The notes beneath the pieces were generated by a model. The model was not told where the DNA came from, made no database searches, and saw only the letters and a program-made list of their open reading frames with translations. Shown here piece after piece: positions 5,293-12,286 of a DNA stretch of 14,217 nt (its first letter is position 1; each line of letters opens with the position of its first letter). A program made the position numbers and the translations under genes. Where the stretch lies: assembly GCF_000185845.1 (NCBI RefSeq), contig NZ_GL629647.1:1-14217 (forward strand). Reading direction: 5' to 3'. Origin of the DNA: Segatella salivae DSM 15606. Its GTDB lineage: Bacteria > Bacteroidota > Bacteroidia > Bacteroidales > Bacteroidaceae.

Positions 5293-7698
5293 TTATAATC
5301 TGTCTAATTCTTTAATACTTTTCTCCACTTTATTGAGTTTCTGTTTACCAAAGCTATAGCTAAGGCGTAGGATGATTTTACGACTTTCTCCATATCCCCA
5401 TGACGAGAGATTTAGGGCATTTTTCACTCCATAACTATCCCAACGCTCTGTATGTAAGACATCGGTCATCAGTATTGAAAGCCGGACGCAACCATCAGAC
5501 CAACTCTTGTTAAGGCCTAAATCAATGCTCCCTGTGGACATACTCACTTCATAACTCCCTCCTTGTCGCTTTGAATAGTATCGTCCGGAGAGTTCAAAGT
5601 TTATCCCCCAAGGCAGGAGAATGTTACTATTTGCAGAGAAAGAACATGATGGACGCTTATATTCTTGTTTATAATTCTCATAATCCAACTTATTCACAAA
5701 GTAGTAAATTCCTATATTCGTACTAAAATTCCACCAAGAATTTAGATGTTTAGAGAACGTTGCTTCCAGTCCAATTTGTTGTTGTGTTCCAATGTTTTTC
5801 GTTGTCATTATAGTCTTGTTGCTCTCAAAAGCGTCTGTAAGTGAAGCGAAATAGTCATTGAGTTTATTATAGTATAAGTTGAAGGACAAACTTTTCCGCG
5901 TATAGTTCAACGTTATTTTGTTACTAATCTGCGGCTTGAGGAAAGGATTTCCTTTCCAATAGGAGAGTTCATCAAGCAAATATTCAAAGGGATTAAGATC
6001 TTCATATCGTGGCTTATCTTGCCTTCTACTATATAAAAGGGCTAATTTATTCTTGTCATTGATAGTATAAGATACAGCCATGTTGGGGAATAAACGCAAT
6101 TCTTTTCTGTTGTTTTCTTCTATTTTATGATTGCTATAAGCGCTTAATTTATTAAAGGTATACATATATTCTATACGCAAACCAGCACTAAATTCCAATT
6201 TATTCCAAGTATGAGTATATTGCGTGTAGCCTTCAATATTATGTTCGTTGTACTCAAATTTATTTGAACGTTGTAGGTCTATCGTCTCATTTCTCTTGAA
6301 AAGAAAGGTGTTGTTACTTTTGATAAGCGAAGTCTTAATACCCATCAGCCACTCACTCTGTGCATTAGGATTACACTTATAATCAGCTAACAAGGCATAA
6401 ATGTCAATGTCTTTATCTGGTTGAGAATAAAACAAATCTGAACGAATAAGCGTATTTGTTGGTGAAAAATAAGTGTTAGGCTGTTCGCATTGGGCTTTAC
6501 CGTCAAAGTGGGTCCAGTCTGCCGAAAGTGCTAACTGCTTTTTTTCTGAGGGTTGGTATAGATAGTTCGCACTATTACTATATCGAATCGTTTTCTGTTT
6601 TAGATACTCGTTGCGAGCTTTTAAGATACAATCCAATACTGAAGTCCCTTGATAAACTCCTGTTGTTGTCTCTGTTAAGCCTGGGCCAACAAGCAGGTTC
6701 ATCGTACTATTCAATGATAATTTGTTCTTCAGATTGGGCTGCCAAGTAAAGTCAAAGCCTGTTGAATATGTATTTCTTTTATCAGTATCCTTTGTTTCTG
6801 ACAAACTTTTATCTCCATTTTGAATCTTCTCATAGCCATAATCCATGGCATGATGCCCTATACTATGATTGTAGTTTAGTCCTAATTGCCATTTGTTTGT
6901 GTTATAAGATAATGTGATATCAGAGTTTTGTTTTACGTTTTCCCAATAGGCAATGCTATGTGAAGTAGTTAGGAAAATGCCTGATTTCTCTGTCGTTTTC
7001 AGAATGATATTGATAATGCCTCCAGCCCCTTCTGTTCCATAATATGCATTTGGATTGGGAGAGATCTCTATCTTAGAGATTCTTGATGAGGGTAGGGTAC
7101 GCAAGTAAGCTGACAGCTCTTCACCTTGCAACATAAGTTTCTTTCCATTGACATATATGGCAGTTCCTCCGAGTGATGACAGGGAAATGTCGCCCTTATT
7201 ATTTACAGAAATACCTGGAGAATGCTTCAAAACATCCAGTGCATCTCCTATATCTGTGAGATAAGTTTGTGCCACATTAATCTGTGTTTTCCCATTAGAC
7301 GAACTTATCATTGGTTGAGATTTACGTGCTGTTATGACAACATTTTTCAAGATAATATCGTCTGGTTCTAATTGCAAATCGGGAATATCCATATCTTCAT
7401 GGATAGTAATTTCCCTTTTTATCTCTTTGTAGCCGAGCATCCTTACACATAGAAGGAACGTGCCTTTCCGTGGTTGTAATGAGAACATTCCTTTGCTGTC
7501 GGTGAGTGTTGTTGCCGAAAGAATACTATCTGGTTGGGTAAAAAGCATGACAATTGCAGCTTCGGCTCCTTGGTTATGCTCGTCTATAACTCTTCCATTC
7601 ACTATGTTTTGTGCACTCACGGATAAAGCATAGCCCACCATTAAATATAACAATAGTAGGGATTTCTGTGCTTTGTTCCATCTCTTAGGCTTCATCAT
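5293..7698 (-). CDS. TonB-dependent outer membrane receptor-type beta-barrel protein
   Basis: This 801-residue outer membrane protein belongs to the TonB-receptor-like 'outer membrane beta-barrel' family of Bacteroidetes. Residues 1-29 are a signal peptide ending ALSVSA before Gln30. A carboxypeptidase-regulatory-like beta-sandwich follows (about 32-115), then a plug domain (about 140-235) with NPNAYYGTEGAGGIINIIL. From about 240 onward it is a long, aromatic-rich barrel, ending with an LRLSYSFG strand and a short charged tail. It probably moves or senses a ligand at the cell surface using TonB energy; the ligand cannot be told from sequence, and no SusD partner is present. The gene starts at ATG 7698 (a second ATG is adjacent) 79 nt after cutC, with no TAnnTTTG between, so it is probably co-transcribed with cutC and the transglutaminase-like gene. 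Parts of the barrel are very AT-rich. Confidence 0.9.
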   Translation of the reverse strand: MMKPKRWNKAQKSLLLLYLMVGYALSVSAQNIVNGRVIDEHNQGAEAAIVMLFTQPDSILSATTLTDSKGMFSLQPRKGTFLLCVRMLGYKEIKREITIHEDMDIPDLQLEPDDIILKNVVITARKSQPMISSSNGKTQINVAQTYLTDIGDALDVLKHSPGISVNNKGDISLSSLGGTAIYVNGKKLMLQGEELSAYLRTLPSSRISKIEISPNPNAYYGTEGAGGIINIILKTTEKSGIFLTTSHSIAYWENVKQNSDITLSYNTNKWQLGLNYNHSIGHHAMDYGYEKIQNGDKSLSETKDTDKRNTYSTGFDFTWQPNLKNKLSLNSTMNLLVGPGLTETTTGVYQGTSVLDCILKARNEYLKQKTIRYSNSANYLYQPSEKKQLALSADWTHFDGKAQCEQPNTYFSPTNTLIRSDLFYSQPDKDIDIYALLADYKCNPNAQSEWLMGIKTSLIKSNNTFLFKRNETIDLQRSNKFEYNEHNIEGYTQYTHTWNKLEFSAGLRIEYMYTFNKLSAYSNHKIEENNRKELRLFPNMAVSYTINDKNKLALLYSRRQDKPRYEDLNPFEYLLDELSYWKGNPFLKPQISNKITLNYTRKSLSFNLYYNKLNDYFASLTDAFESNKTIMTTKNIGTQQQIGLEATFSKHLNSWWNFSTNIGIYYFVNKLDYENYKQEYKRPSCSFSANSNILLPWGINFELSGRYYSKRQGGSYEVSMSTGSIDLGLNKSWSDGCVRLSILMTDVLHTERWDSYGVKNALNLSSWGYGESRKIILRLSYSFGKQKLNKVEKSIKELDRL

Positions 7699-7777
7699 AT
7701 TGTTTATGTGAATCTATGGATATAATGGTTGGCTTGCTTTGATAATCTGTTTATATATTTCTTACATAGTGTTCTGC

Positions 7778-8533
7778 TTAATCTCGAAGCGCATGTATTG
7801 TTTTTCTCACCCGATTTATCGTTGTTTCAAAAATCGTATCCTCATCAAAGTCCGCATTACCCATAAATACTGAGGGATTAGAATACTTCATTTGACTTTT
7901 CTTAGGCTCACGAGCTGAAAAGTGAAAAGCACGGACGCCAGTCTCCTTCTGAATCTTTTTAATATTGTTTTCATTTACACCACAGCCAGCCATAATGATG
8001 ATTCGGTCTCCCACAACATTGTTTAATTGATGGAGTAGGGGAATACCCATCTCTGCAGTAGCCTGTTGTCCTGAGGTTAACACCCTGTTGAAGCCTAATG
8101 AAATCACTGATTCTATGTTTTTAAGTGGCTCTTTACAGCAATCGAATGCCCGATGAAATGTTGTGCTCATACCTGTTGCATGTTCTAATAAGAACCTATT
8201 GGCGCCGTTATCTACATCACCTTCCGCTGTTAAACAGCCAAATACAACTCCATCTACACCTATTTTACGACACAAATCGATATCCATGGCCATGCGTTCC
8301 AACTCTCTTTGGGTATAAAGAAAGTCTCCTCCACGATTACGAATAATGACATGCAACTTCGTTTCTCTAAGTAAATCCCTCGCCATTTGAATCTCTCCAT
8401 ACGAAGGAGTGGTTCCTCCTTCAGGGATTCCCATGCAAAGTTCAACGCGATCTGCGCCAGCTTGTTGAGCAGCAATACAGCTTTCAACGCTGTTGGCACA
8501 GATCTCAAATTCAAATTTGTTTGTCTCAATCAT
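7778..8533 (-). CDS. cutC: CutC family TIM-barrel protein
   Basis: This 251-residue protein matches the CutC family throughout and is close to the normal length. CutC was named for a copper-homeostasis phenotype in E. coli, but the role of the family is disputed and no enzyme reaction is firmly assigned. Recognisable blocks are FEICANSVESC (8-18), GADRVELC (26-33), EGGTTPS (38-44), a variant of the RPRGGDF motif reading RNRGGDF (65-71), TTFHRAFD (124-131), RVLTSGQ (150-156) and IIMAGCGV (179-186). There is no signal peptide, so it is cytoplasmic. It begins at ATG 8533, only 9 nt after the stop of the secreted transglutaminase-like gene, which implies one operon. The replacement of the usual proline by Asn66 is the one oddity in an otherwise conventional member. 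Confidence 0.93.
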   Translation of the reverse strand: MIETNKFEFEICANSVESCIAAQQAGADRVELCMGIPEGGTTPSYGEIQMARDLLRETKLHVIIRNRGGDFLYTQRELERMAMDIDLCRKIGVDGVVFGCLTAEGDVDNGANRFLLEHATGMSTTFHRAFDCCKEPLKNIESVISLGFNRVLTSGQQATAEMGIPLLHQLNNVVGDRIIIMAGCGVNENNIKKIQKETGVRAFHFSAREPKKSQMKYSNPSVFMGNADFDEDTIFETTINRVRKTIHALRD

Positions 8534-8542
8534 GTTTTATGC

Positions 8543-11140
8543 TTATAATTTACTGCTTGTTTTCACCAATTGTTCGCCTAATCCGATGGTATATCCTTGC
8601 GAAATGAATACCACTCGATTGAAGGTATCAGCGATAATGAATAATGGTAATTGGTTTTTATTCTGCAGTTTCATTTCTCTTACAATCTCCTTTTGAATGG
8701 CTCCATCTTTATCAATGCCGAAGATTGTTTTCTGAGGTAGGCTTCCAAATTCAGCCTTTTGGGTTTCAAATTTCTCTTTTTCGGCTTCGTTTGTGAATAA
8801 CAATACCATTGGCCGCCCCCATTTTTCTAATTTTTCTTTCATCTTTACGATGTCATGTAGTGCATGGTTGGTAGGTTCTTGTCCTACGCCAAGAATGCCT
8901 AAAACATAATATCCTCGTCCGGTTTGGCTAAGAATTGAAACCTCTTTTCCGTCTTTTTCAAACAAATCTTCACTGTTGAAGTTACCAATCACCTTCACAC
9001 CCTCGGTTTCTTGGCGAATAACAAGGTCTAAAACAGTTGTCTTTCCAGGATTAATGGTGAAGAAACATTTATGTGCCATCACGCTACCATCAGCCATTCT
9101 TTGTCCCGAAACCAACATATAGGTTCCTTCATCCAATGTAGCGCCTTTCTTAAAGATGTTTGCCCAGGTAGTGCCTCCGCCCATATCAACCTGTCCTTCA
9201 TCAAAGTTCATGAGCCAAGTACGCCCATTTACAATCTTACTTATCGTGAAATGGGTGTAGTATTTTGGGTCATCTAAGTACTCTGTTGGTTTGTATTTTA
9301 AGACAAGTGTGCCTGTCTTTGCCACTTGTTCTGTAGCCGAATCGAAGTCTACATCTACCCAATTACCACCTTTTTTATATTGTAGTTTCCAGGTAACTGG
9401 GTCTATTCGTGCTTCAATTCCAAGGCTTCTTGCTACATCAACAAAGAAGATATCACGGCTACGAGCATCTGTAACTCGGCTTTCCCACACGCTGATTGGG
9501 GTTTGAGGAATCCTCATTGCATGAATGTCTGGATTCATTTTTATATTCTCTTTAATCCAAGTTACGAGCAAAGAAGGATTTTTTCTGAATGCTTCTGCCT
9601 CTTTATCAAACACTTTTGCAAAGTAGTTCTTGAACGGTTTCAATATTAACTCGCTTTCAACACGAGGCGAAAGTTGGTTACTTGGAGCACTCATGTTATC
9701 GTCTAATATGTACATTGGCATGTCGCGGAGATCCTTGTCACTTAGTGTACTCAATAGTTCTATGGCACGTTTGCGGTCAGTAGAGTGTTTCTCCACAAAC
9801 GCTTTAATCGTTCTCCAGTTGCCACGTGCCTTGATAATATAAGGTGTTGCCTCTGGAATAGCATAGTCTTTCATGCTCTCTTGCGTAGGAAAGGTGGCGA
9901 TATAATTATTGCGAATGGCGTCTTCTTCAGTCAAACGCTTATTGTTTTGCGCCCGTTCTGCTTCTGAAACTTCAGGTATTTGCACATTTTCTTTTGGGGG
10001 AACAATGTCTAAATTGCTATCTTTTCCCGGATGTTTCTCGTCATAAGAAAGTTTGATAGTGATGTTTTTATCTTTTCCAAAAGAGGCTTTTGCATAGCCA
10101 TACTGCCCATTTTTAGATGCCCATACAAACATATCGCCTTTTCCGGCAGAAAGAAATGTCTGTCCATTCTTATTCGTATATTTAGAAGCGGCAGTGTAAA
10201 ACTCTGCATAATTGTAGATTTTGAAGTCTACTCTTGCATCAGAAACGGGCTTGCCTTGTTTGTCAACAACCTTAAAATCAATTCTTCCCGTACTGCCATA
10301 ATTGTCAATGAGATTGATTTCTGTAAAGTTGTTAGTGCGCAACATCACTTCTTCCGGACCTCTATAATCACCAAATGCACGTGTGTGCATCAGCATTGCA
10401 CGTGATGCAGGAGCATTAAACCAGGCTAAATTCAACACGGGTTCGGGCTCACATGCACCGAGAAAATACCACTTTCCATCAGCCCACGCCTCGACCCAAG
10501 CATGATTATCGTCGGTGTGTGCCCAGCGGGGAGTGTACACTTGGCGTGCAGGTATACCAATAGCACGTAGTGCACTCACGGTGAATGTACTCTCTTCACC
10601 ACATCGTCCGCGTCCAGTCAGGATAGATTGAAGCGGAGAAGAGGTTCGTGCATCAGAGGGTTCATAGGTTACTTTCTCGTGACACCAGTGGTTAACTTCC
10701 AAGATTGCGTCTTTCATCGACTTTCCTTTCACGCGCTCTTTTAATTCATTATAGAAGATAGCGCGTGAGCTATCTAAGGGTTCATTGTTTACACGCATCG
10801 GCAAAACAAAGTGCCTGAACAACAACTCTGGAATCTGTTTACCCCATGCAATCTCTTTTTGTGTGCGGAAAGCAGTCTGTACATTCTTGAGATGATAAGC
10901 CTTTGGATAGTCTGTTGCGTCTGCAATGGGCATGTAAGCATATAGGAACTTCAACGCTTCTTCCTCTTCTGGAGTGGCTTTCTGACCTTTATCTTCCCAA
11001 TATTTCCAGCCAATGAGGTCCATCTTTTGTTTCCATGCAGCCTCTACTTTTTGCCTGAAAGCGGCATCTTTAATGAAGTGTTGTGCATGCACGGATAGTG
11101 AAATTGCAAGCAACAAAAGCGTAAACAGTTTCTTTTTCAT
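8543..11140 (-). CDS. Secreted transglutaminase-like protein with a second degenerate domain and a thioredoxin-like C-terminus
   Basis: The 865-residue product starts with a signal peptide (1-19, SVHA before Gln20), so it is exported. A transglutaminase-like domain (about 140-235) has Cys180 in GRGRCGEE, His213 in DDNHAW and an acidic residue following GAC (Glu231), a plausible papain-like triad. A beta-sandwich resembling carboxypeptidase-regulatory domains follows (about 280-365). Residues about 520-600 echo the first domain: the stretch ending GIEAR (573-577) aligns without gaps to that ending GIPAR, but the cysteine is Ala559 and no HAW motif is present, so it is probably inactive. Residues about 740-860 look like a thioredoxin fold without a CxxC pair. 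It may cleave or crosslink peptides in the periplasm or at the surface; the substrate is unknown. It heads the operon with cutC and the outer membrane barrel. Confidence 0.88.
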   Translation of the reverse strand: MKKKLFTLLLLAISLSVHAQHFIKDAAFRQKVEAAWKQKMDLIGWKYWEDKGQKATPEEEEALKFLYAYMPIADATDYPKAYHLKNVQTAFRTQKEIAWGKQIPELLFRHFVLPMRVNNEPLDSSRAIFYNELKERVKGKSMKDAILEVNHWCHEKVTYEPSDARTSSPLQSILTGRGRCGEESTFTVSALRAIGIPARQVYTPRWAHTDDNHAWVEAWADGKWYFLGACEPEPVLNLAWFNAPASRAMLMHTRAFGDYRGPEEVMLRTNNFTEINLIDNYGSTGRIDFKVVDKQGKPVSDARVDFKIYNYAEFYTAASKYTNKNGQTFLSAGKGDMFVWASKNGQYGYAKASFGKDKNITIKLSYDEKHPGKDSNLDIVPPKENVQIPEVSEAERAQNNKRLTEEDAIRNNYIATFPTQESMKDYAIPEATPYIIKARGNWRTIKAFVEKHSTDRKRAIELLSTLSDKDLRDMPMYILDDNMSAPSNQLSPRVESELILKPFKNYFAKVFDKEAEAFRKNPSLLVTWIKENIKMNPDIHAMRIPQTPISVWESRVTDARSRDIFFVDVARSLGIEARIDPVTWKLQYKKGGNWVDVDFDSATEQVAKTGTLVLKYKPTEYLDDPKYYTHFTISKIVNGRTWLMNFDEGQVDMGGGTTWANIFKKGATLDEGTYMLVSGQRMADGSVMAHKCFFTINPGKTTVLDLVIRQETEGVKVIGNFNSEDLFEKDGKEVSILSQTGRGYYVLGILGVGQEPTNHALHDIVKMKEKLEKWGRPMVLLFTNEAEKEKFETQKAEFGSLPQKTIFGIDKDGAIQKEIVREMKLQNKNQLPLFIIADTFNRVVFISQGYTIGLGEQLVKTSSKL

Positions 11141-11165
11141 AGTTAGGTGTTTAATAATAGGTGTG

Positions 11166-11191
11166 CTGTCAGGCGTAAAAGCGCCTCACAG
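11166..11191 (-). promoter_or_regulatory. Leader hairpin before the transglutaminase-like gene
   Basis: CTGTcAGGCG (11166-11175) and CGCCTcACAG (11182-11191) are complementary except for one C·C mismatch and close a 6-nt loop. The structure lies 26-51 nt upstream of the ATG at 11140, in what is probably the mRNA leader. It could be an operator or an RNA structure; there is no U tail typical of a terminator. Confidence 0.5.
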
Positions 11192-11265
11192 TTTAAGTTA
11201 ATTTCTTTTGCAATATTCGTGAAAAATATCGAAATATGCAAATCTTTTCAATGAATTTCTCGGCC

Positions 11266-11299
11266 CAAAGCTAACTTTTAATCCTTAGAATAGCGGAAA
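11266..11299 (-). promoter_or_regulatory. Possible promoter of the transglutaminase-like/cutC/barrel operon
   Basis: TAGCTTTG (11273-11266 on the minus strand) is a perfect -7 match just downstream of the tag stop. The best -33 candidate is TTTC (11299-11296), 22 nt away and inside the end of tag, slightly longer than usual spacing. It would give a leader of about 120 nt containing the hairpin at 11166-11191. Confidence 0.35.
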
Positions 11300-11859
11300 C
11301 ATGTGTGCTCATGGTCGTTGATTATGCCAATGGCTTGTAGGAAACTATAAATGATTATCGTTCCAACATATTTGAAACCACGCTTTTTTAAGTCTTTCGC
11401 AACATGGTCACTGAGCGTATTTCTCACGCAGGGATGTTGCTGATGTGAAGCATATTGTTTTGATTTTCCTTTCGTAAAGCTCCATATATAGGCATCAAAC
11501 GAGCCGTATTCTTTGCGTACTTGGCAGAATGCACGAGCGTTTTCGACCATAGCTTTCACCTTTCGTTCGCTGTGAATCATTCCTTCTGTTGACAAAATCT
11601 GATCAATATCATCGGTCGAAAACGTGGCAACAACCTTGTAATCGAAGTTTGCAAAACAGGTGCGGAAAATCTCTTTTTTCTTCAACATCAGTAACCATGA
11701 CAAACCACACGACATGGATTCCATCAGCAAATACATGAAAAGAAGGCTATCATCGTGTACAGGTACGCCCCATTCTTCGTCATGATATTGTTGTAAGAGG
11801 GGGTGACTGTTGGCCCAAGCGCAGCGTGTGAGGTCGTGGTTTGTTGGTTGTTGTTTCAT
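11278..11859 (-). CDS. tag: DNA-3-methyladenine glycosylase I
   Basis: This 193-residue enzyme is a Tag-type glycosylase, which removes 3-methyladenine from alkylated DNA to start base excision repair in the cytoplasm. The family's zinc site is present: Cys13 in the RCAW start, His26 in YHDEEWG, and His183 and Cys187 in the NDHEHTC motif near the end. Glu47 and Trp55 in the ESMSCGLSW segment match the conserved base-pocket residues (Glu38 and Trp46 of the E. coli enzyme). The LKKRGFKYVG and YSFLQAIGIINDH blocks are standard. It starts at ATG 11859 behind its own promoter and ends 137 nt before the transglutaminase-like gene. It looks like a normal housekeeping copy, complete and of normal length. 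Confidence 0.96.
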   Translation of the reverse strand: MKQQPTNHDLTRCAWANSHPLLQQYHDEEWGVPVHDDSLLFMYLLMESMSCGLSWLLMLKKKEIFRTCFANFDYKVVATFSTDDIDQILSTEGMIHSERKVKAMVENARAFCQVRKEYGSFDAYIWSFTKGKSKQYASHQQHPCVRNTLSDHVAKDLKKRGFKYVGTIIIYSFLQAIGIINDHEHTCFRYSKD

Positions 11860-11923
11860 GAATGTTGGTGTTTGAGATGATTTTGTTTTAAATTTTTCTT
11901 GATGATTGTATTGTTCTCGATAG

Positions 11924-11955
11924 CAAAGTTACAAAATATAGGGAACAAAATCAAG
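11924..11955 (-). promoter_or_regulatory. Promoter of tag
   Basis: On the minus strand CTTG (11955-11952), a 20-nt spacer and TAACTTTG (11931-11924) match the Bacteroidetes pattern with one mismatch at -33. Transcription would begin around 11917, leaving a leader of about 58 nt before the tag ATG. Confidence 0.55.
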
Positions 11956-12061
11956 TGCTTGTACACAAAAAAGTGATAGAATTATTGTTGGCTTATTATG
12001 TGAACTTTGTGCGACTATCAATCTTTACCTCTTGTCTTTTGGGCGCTACGATTTTGAGATA

Positions 12062-12077
12062 AAGATTTGTAAATCTT
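12062..12077. repeat. Near-palindrome AAGATTT-GT-AAATCTT
   Basis: Seven-base arms (12062-12068 and 12071-12077) are perfectly complementary around a GT centre. The 2-nt gap is too short for a hairpin loop, so a dimeric DNA-binding protein site is a better reading than an RNA structure. Confidence 0.4.
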
Positions 12078-12105
12078 CTTGTTTCTATGGAATCGCACTC
12101 TAATC

Positions 12106-12156
12106 TCAATCATTTTGCGCGATGTTTTCATTCATATTGACGCGCAAAATGATTGA
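12106..12156. repeat. Perfect 16-bp inverted repeat between kup and tag
   Basis: TCAATCATTTTGCGCG (12106-12121) and its exact reverse complement (12141-12156) flank a 19-nt spacer. It is about 130 nt past the kup stop. No long U tract follows on the minus strand; TTTTGTTT follows on the plus strand. It may be a terminator, a dispersed palindromic repeat or a protein-binding site. Confidence 0.7.
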
Positions 12157-12286
12157 TTTTGTTTGGTGAAAATAACGCTTTGAAATCGCGATATTCAGCT
12201 TGCTGATTGATGGCCTCTAAAATAAGAGTGAATCATTGAAATGTATAAGGCAGATGGTTAAGCATAATGACGCTCACACCCTGCGT

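Larger units (their letters stand above)
11860..12286. other. 427-nt gap between kup and tag: promoter, palindromes, no gene
   Basis: No convincing coding region is present. The part next to tag (11860-11955) holds its promoter. The middle holds a 16-nt near-palindrome (12062-12077) and a large perfect inverted repeat (12106-12156). Nearer kup is a small inverted repeat TCAGC-TT-GCTGA (12195-12206). No clear U-tailed terminator follows the kup stop, although the large inverted repeat may serve that role. Confidence 0.6.

Noticed and set aside
10009..10405. Frames opposite or out of phase with the transglutaminase-like gene
   Set aside because: They are shadows of a well-supported coding region and have no homology-like pattern.
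12106..12156. CRISPR or phage attachment interpretation of the inverted repeat
   Set aside because: There is a single inverted pair, no direct repeat series with spacers, and no integrase nearby on this side of the tRNA.
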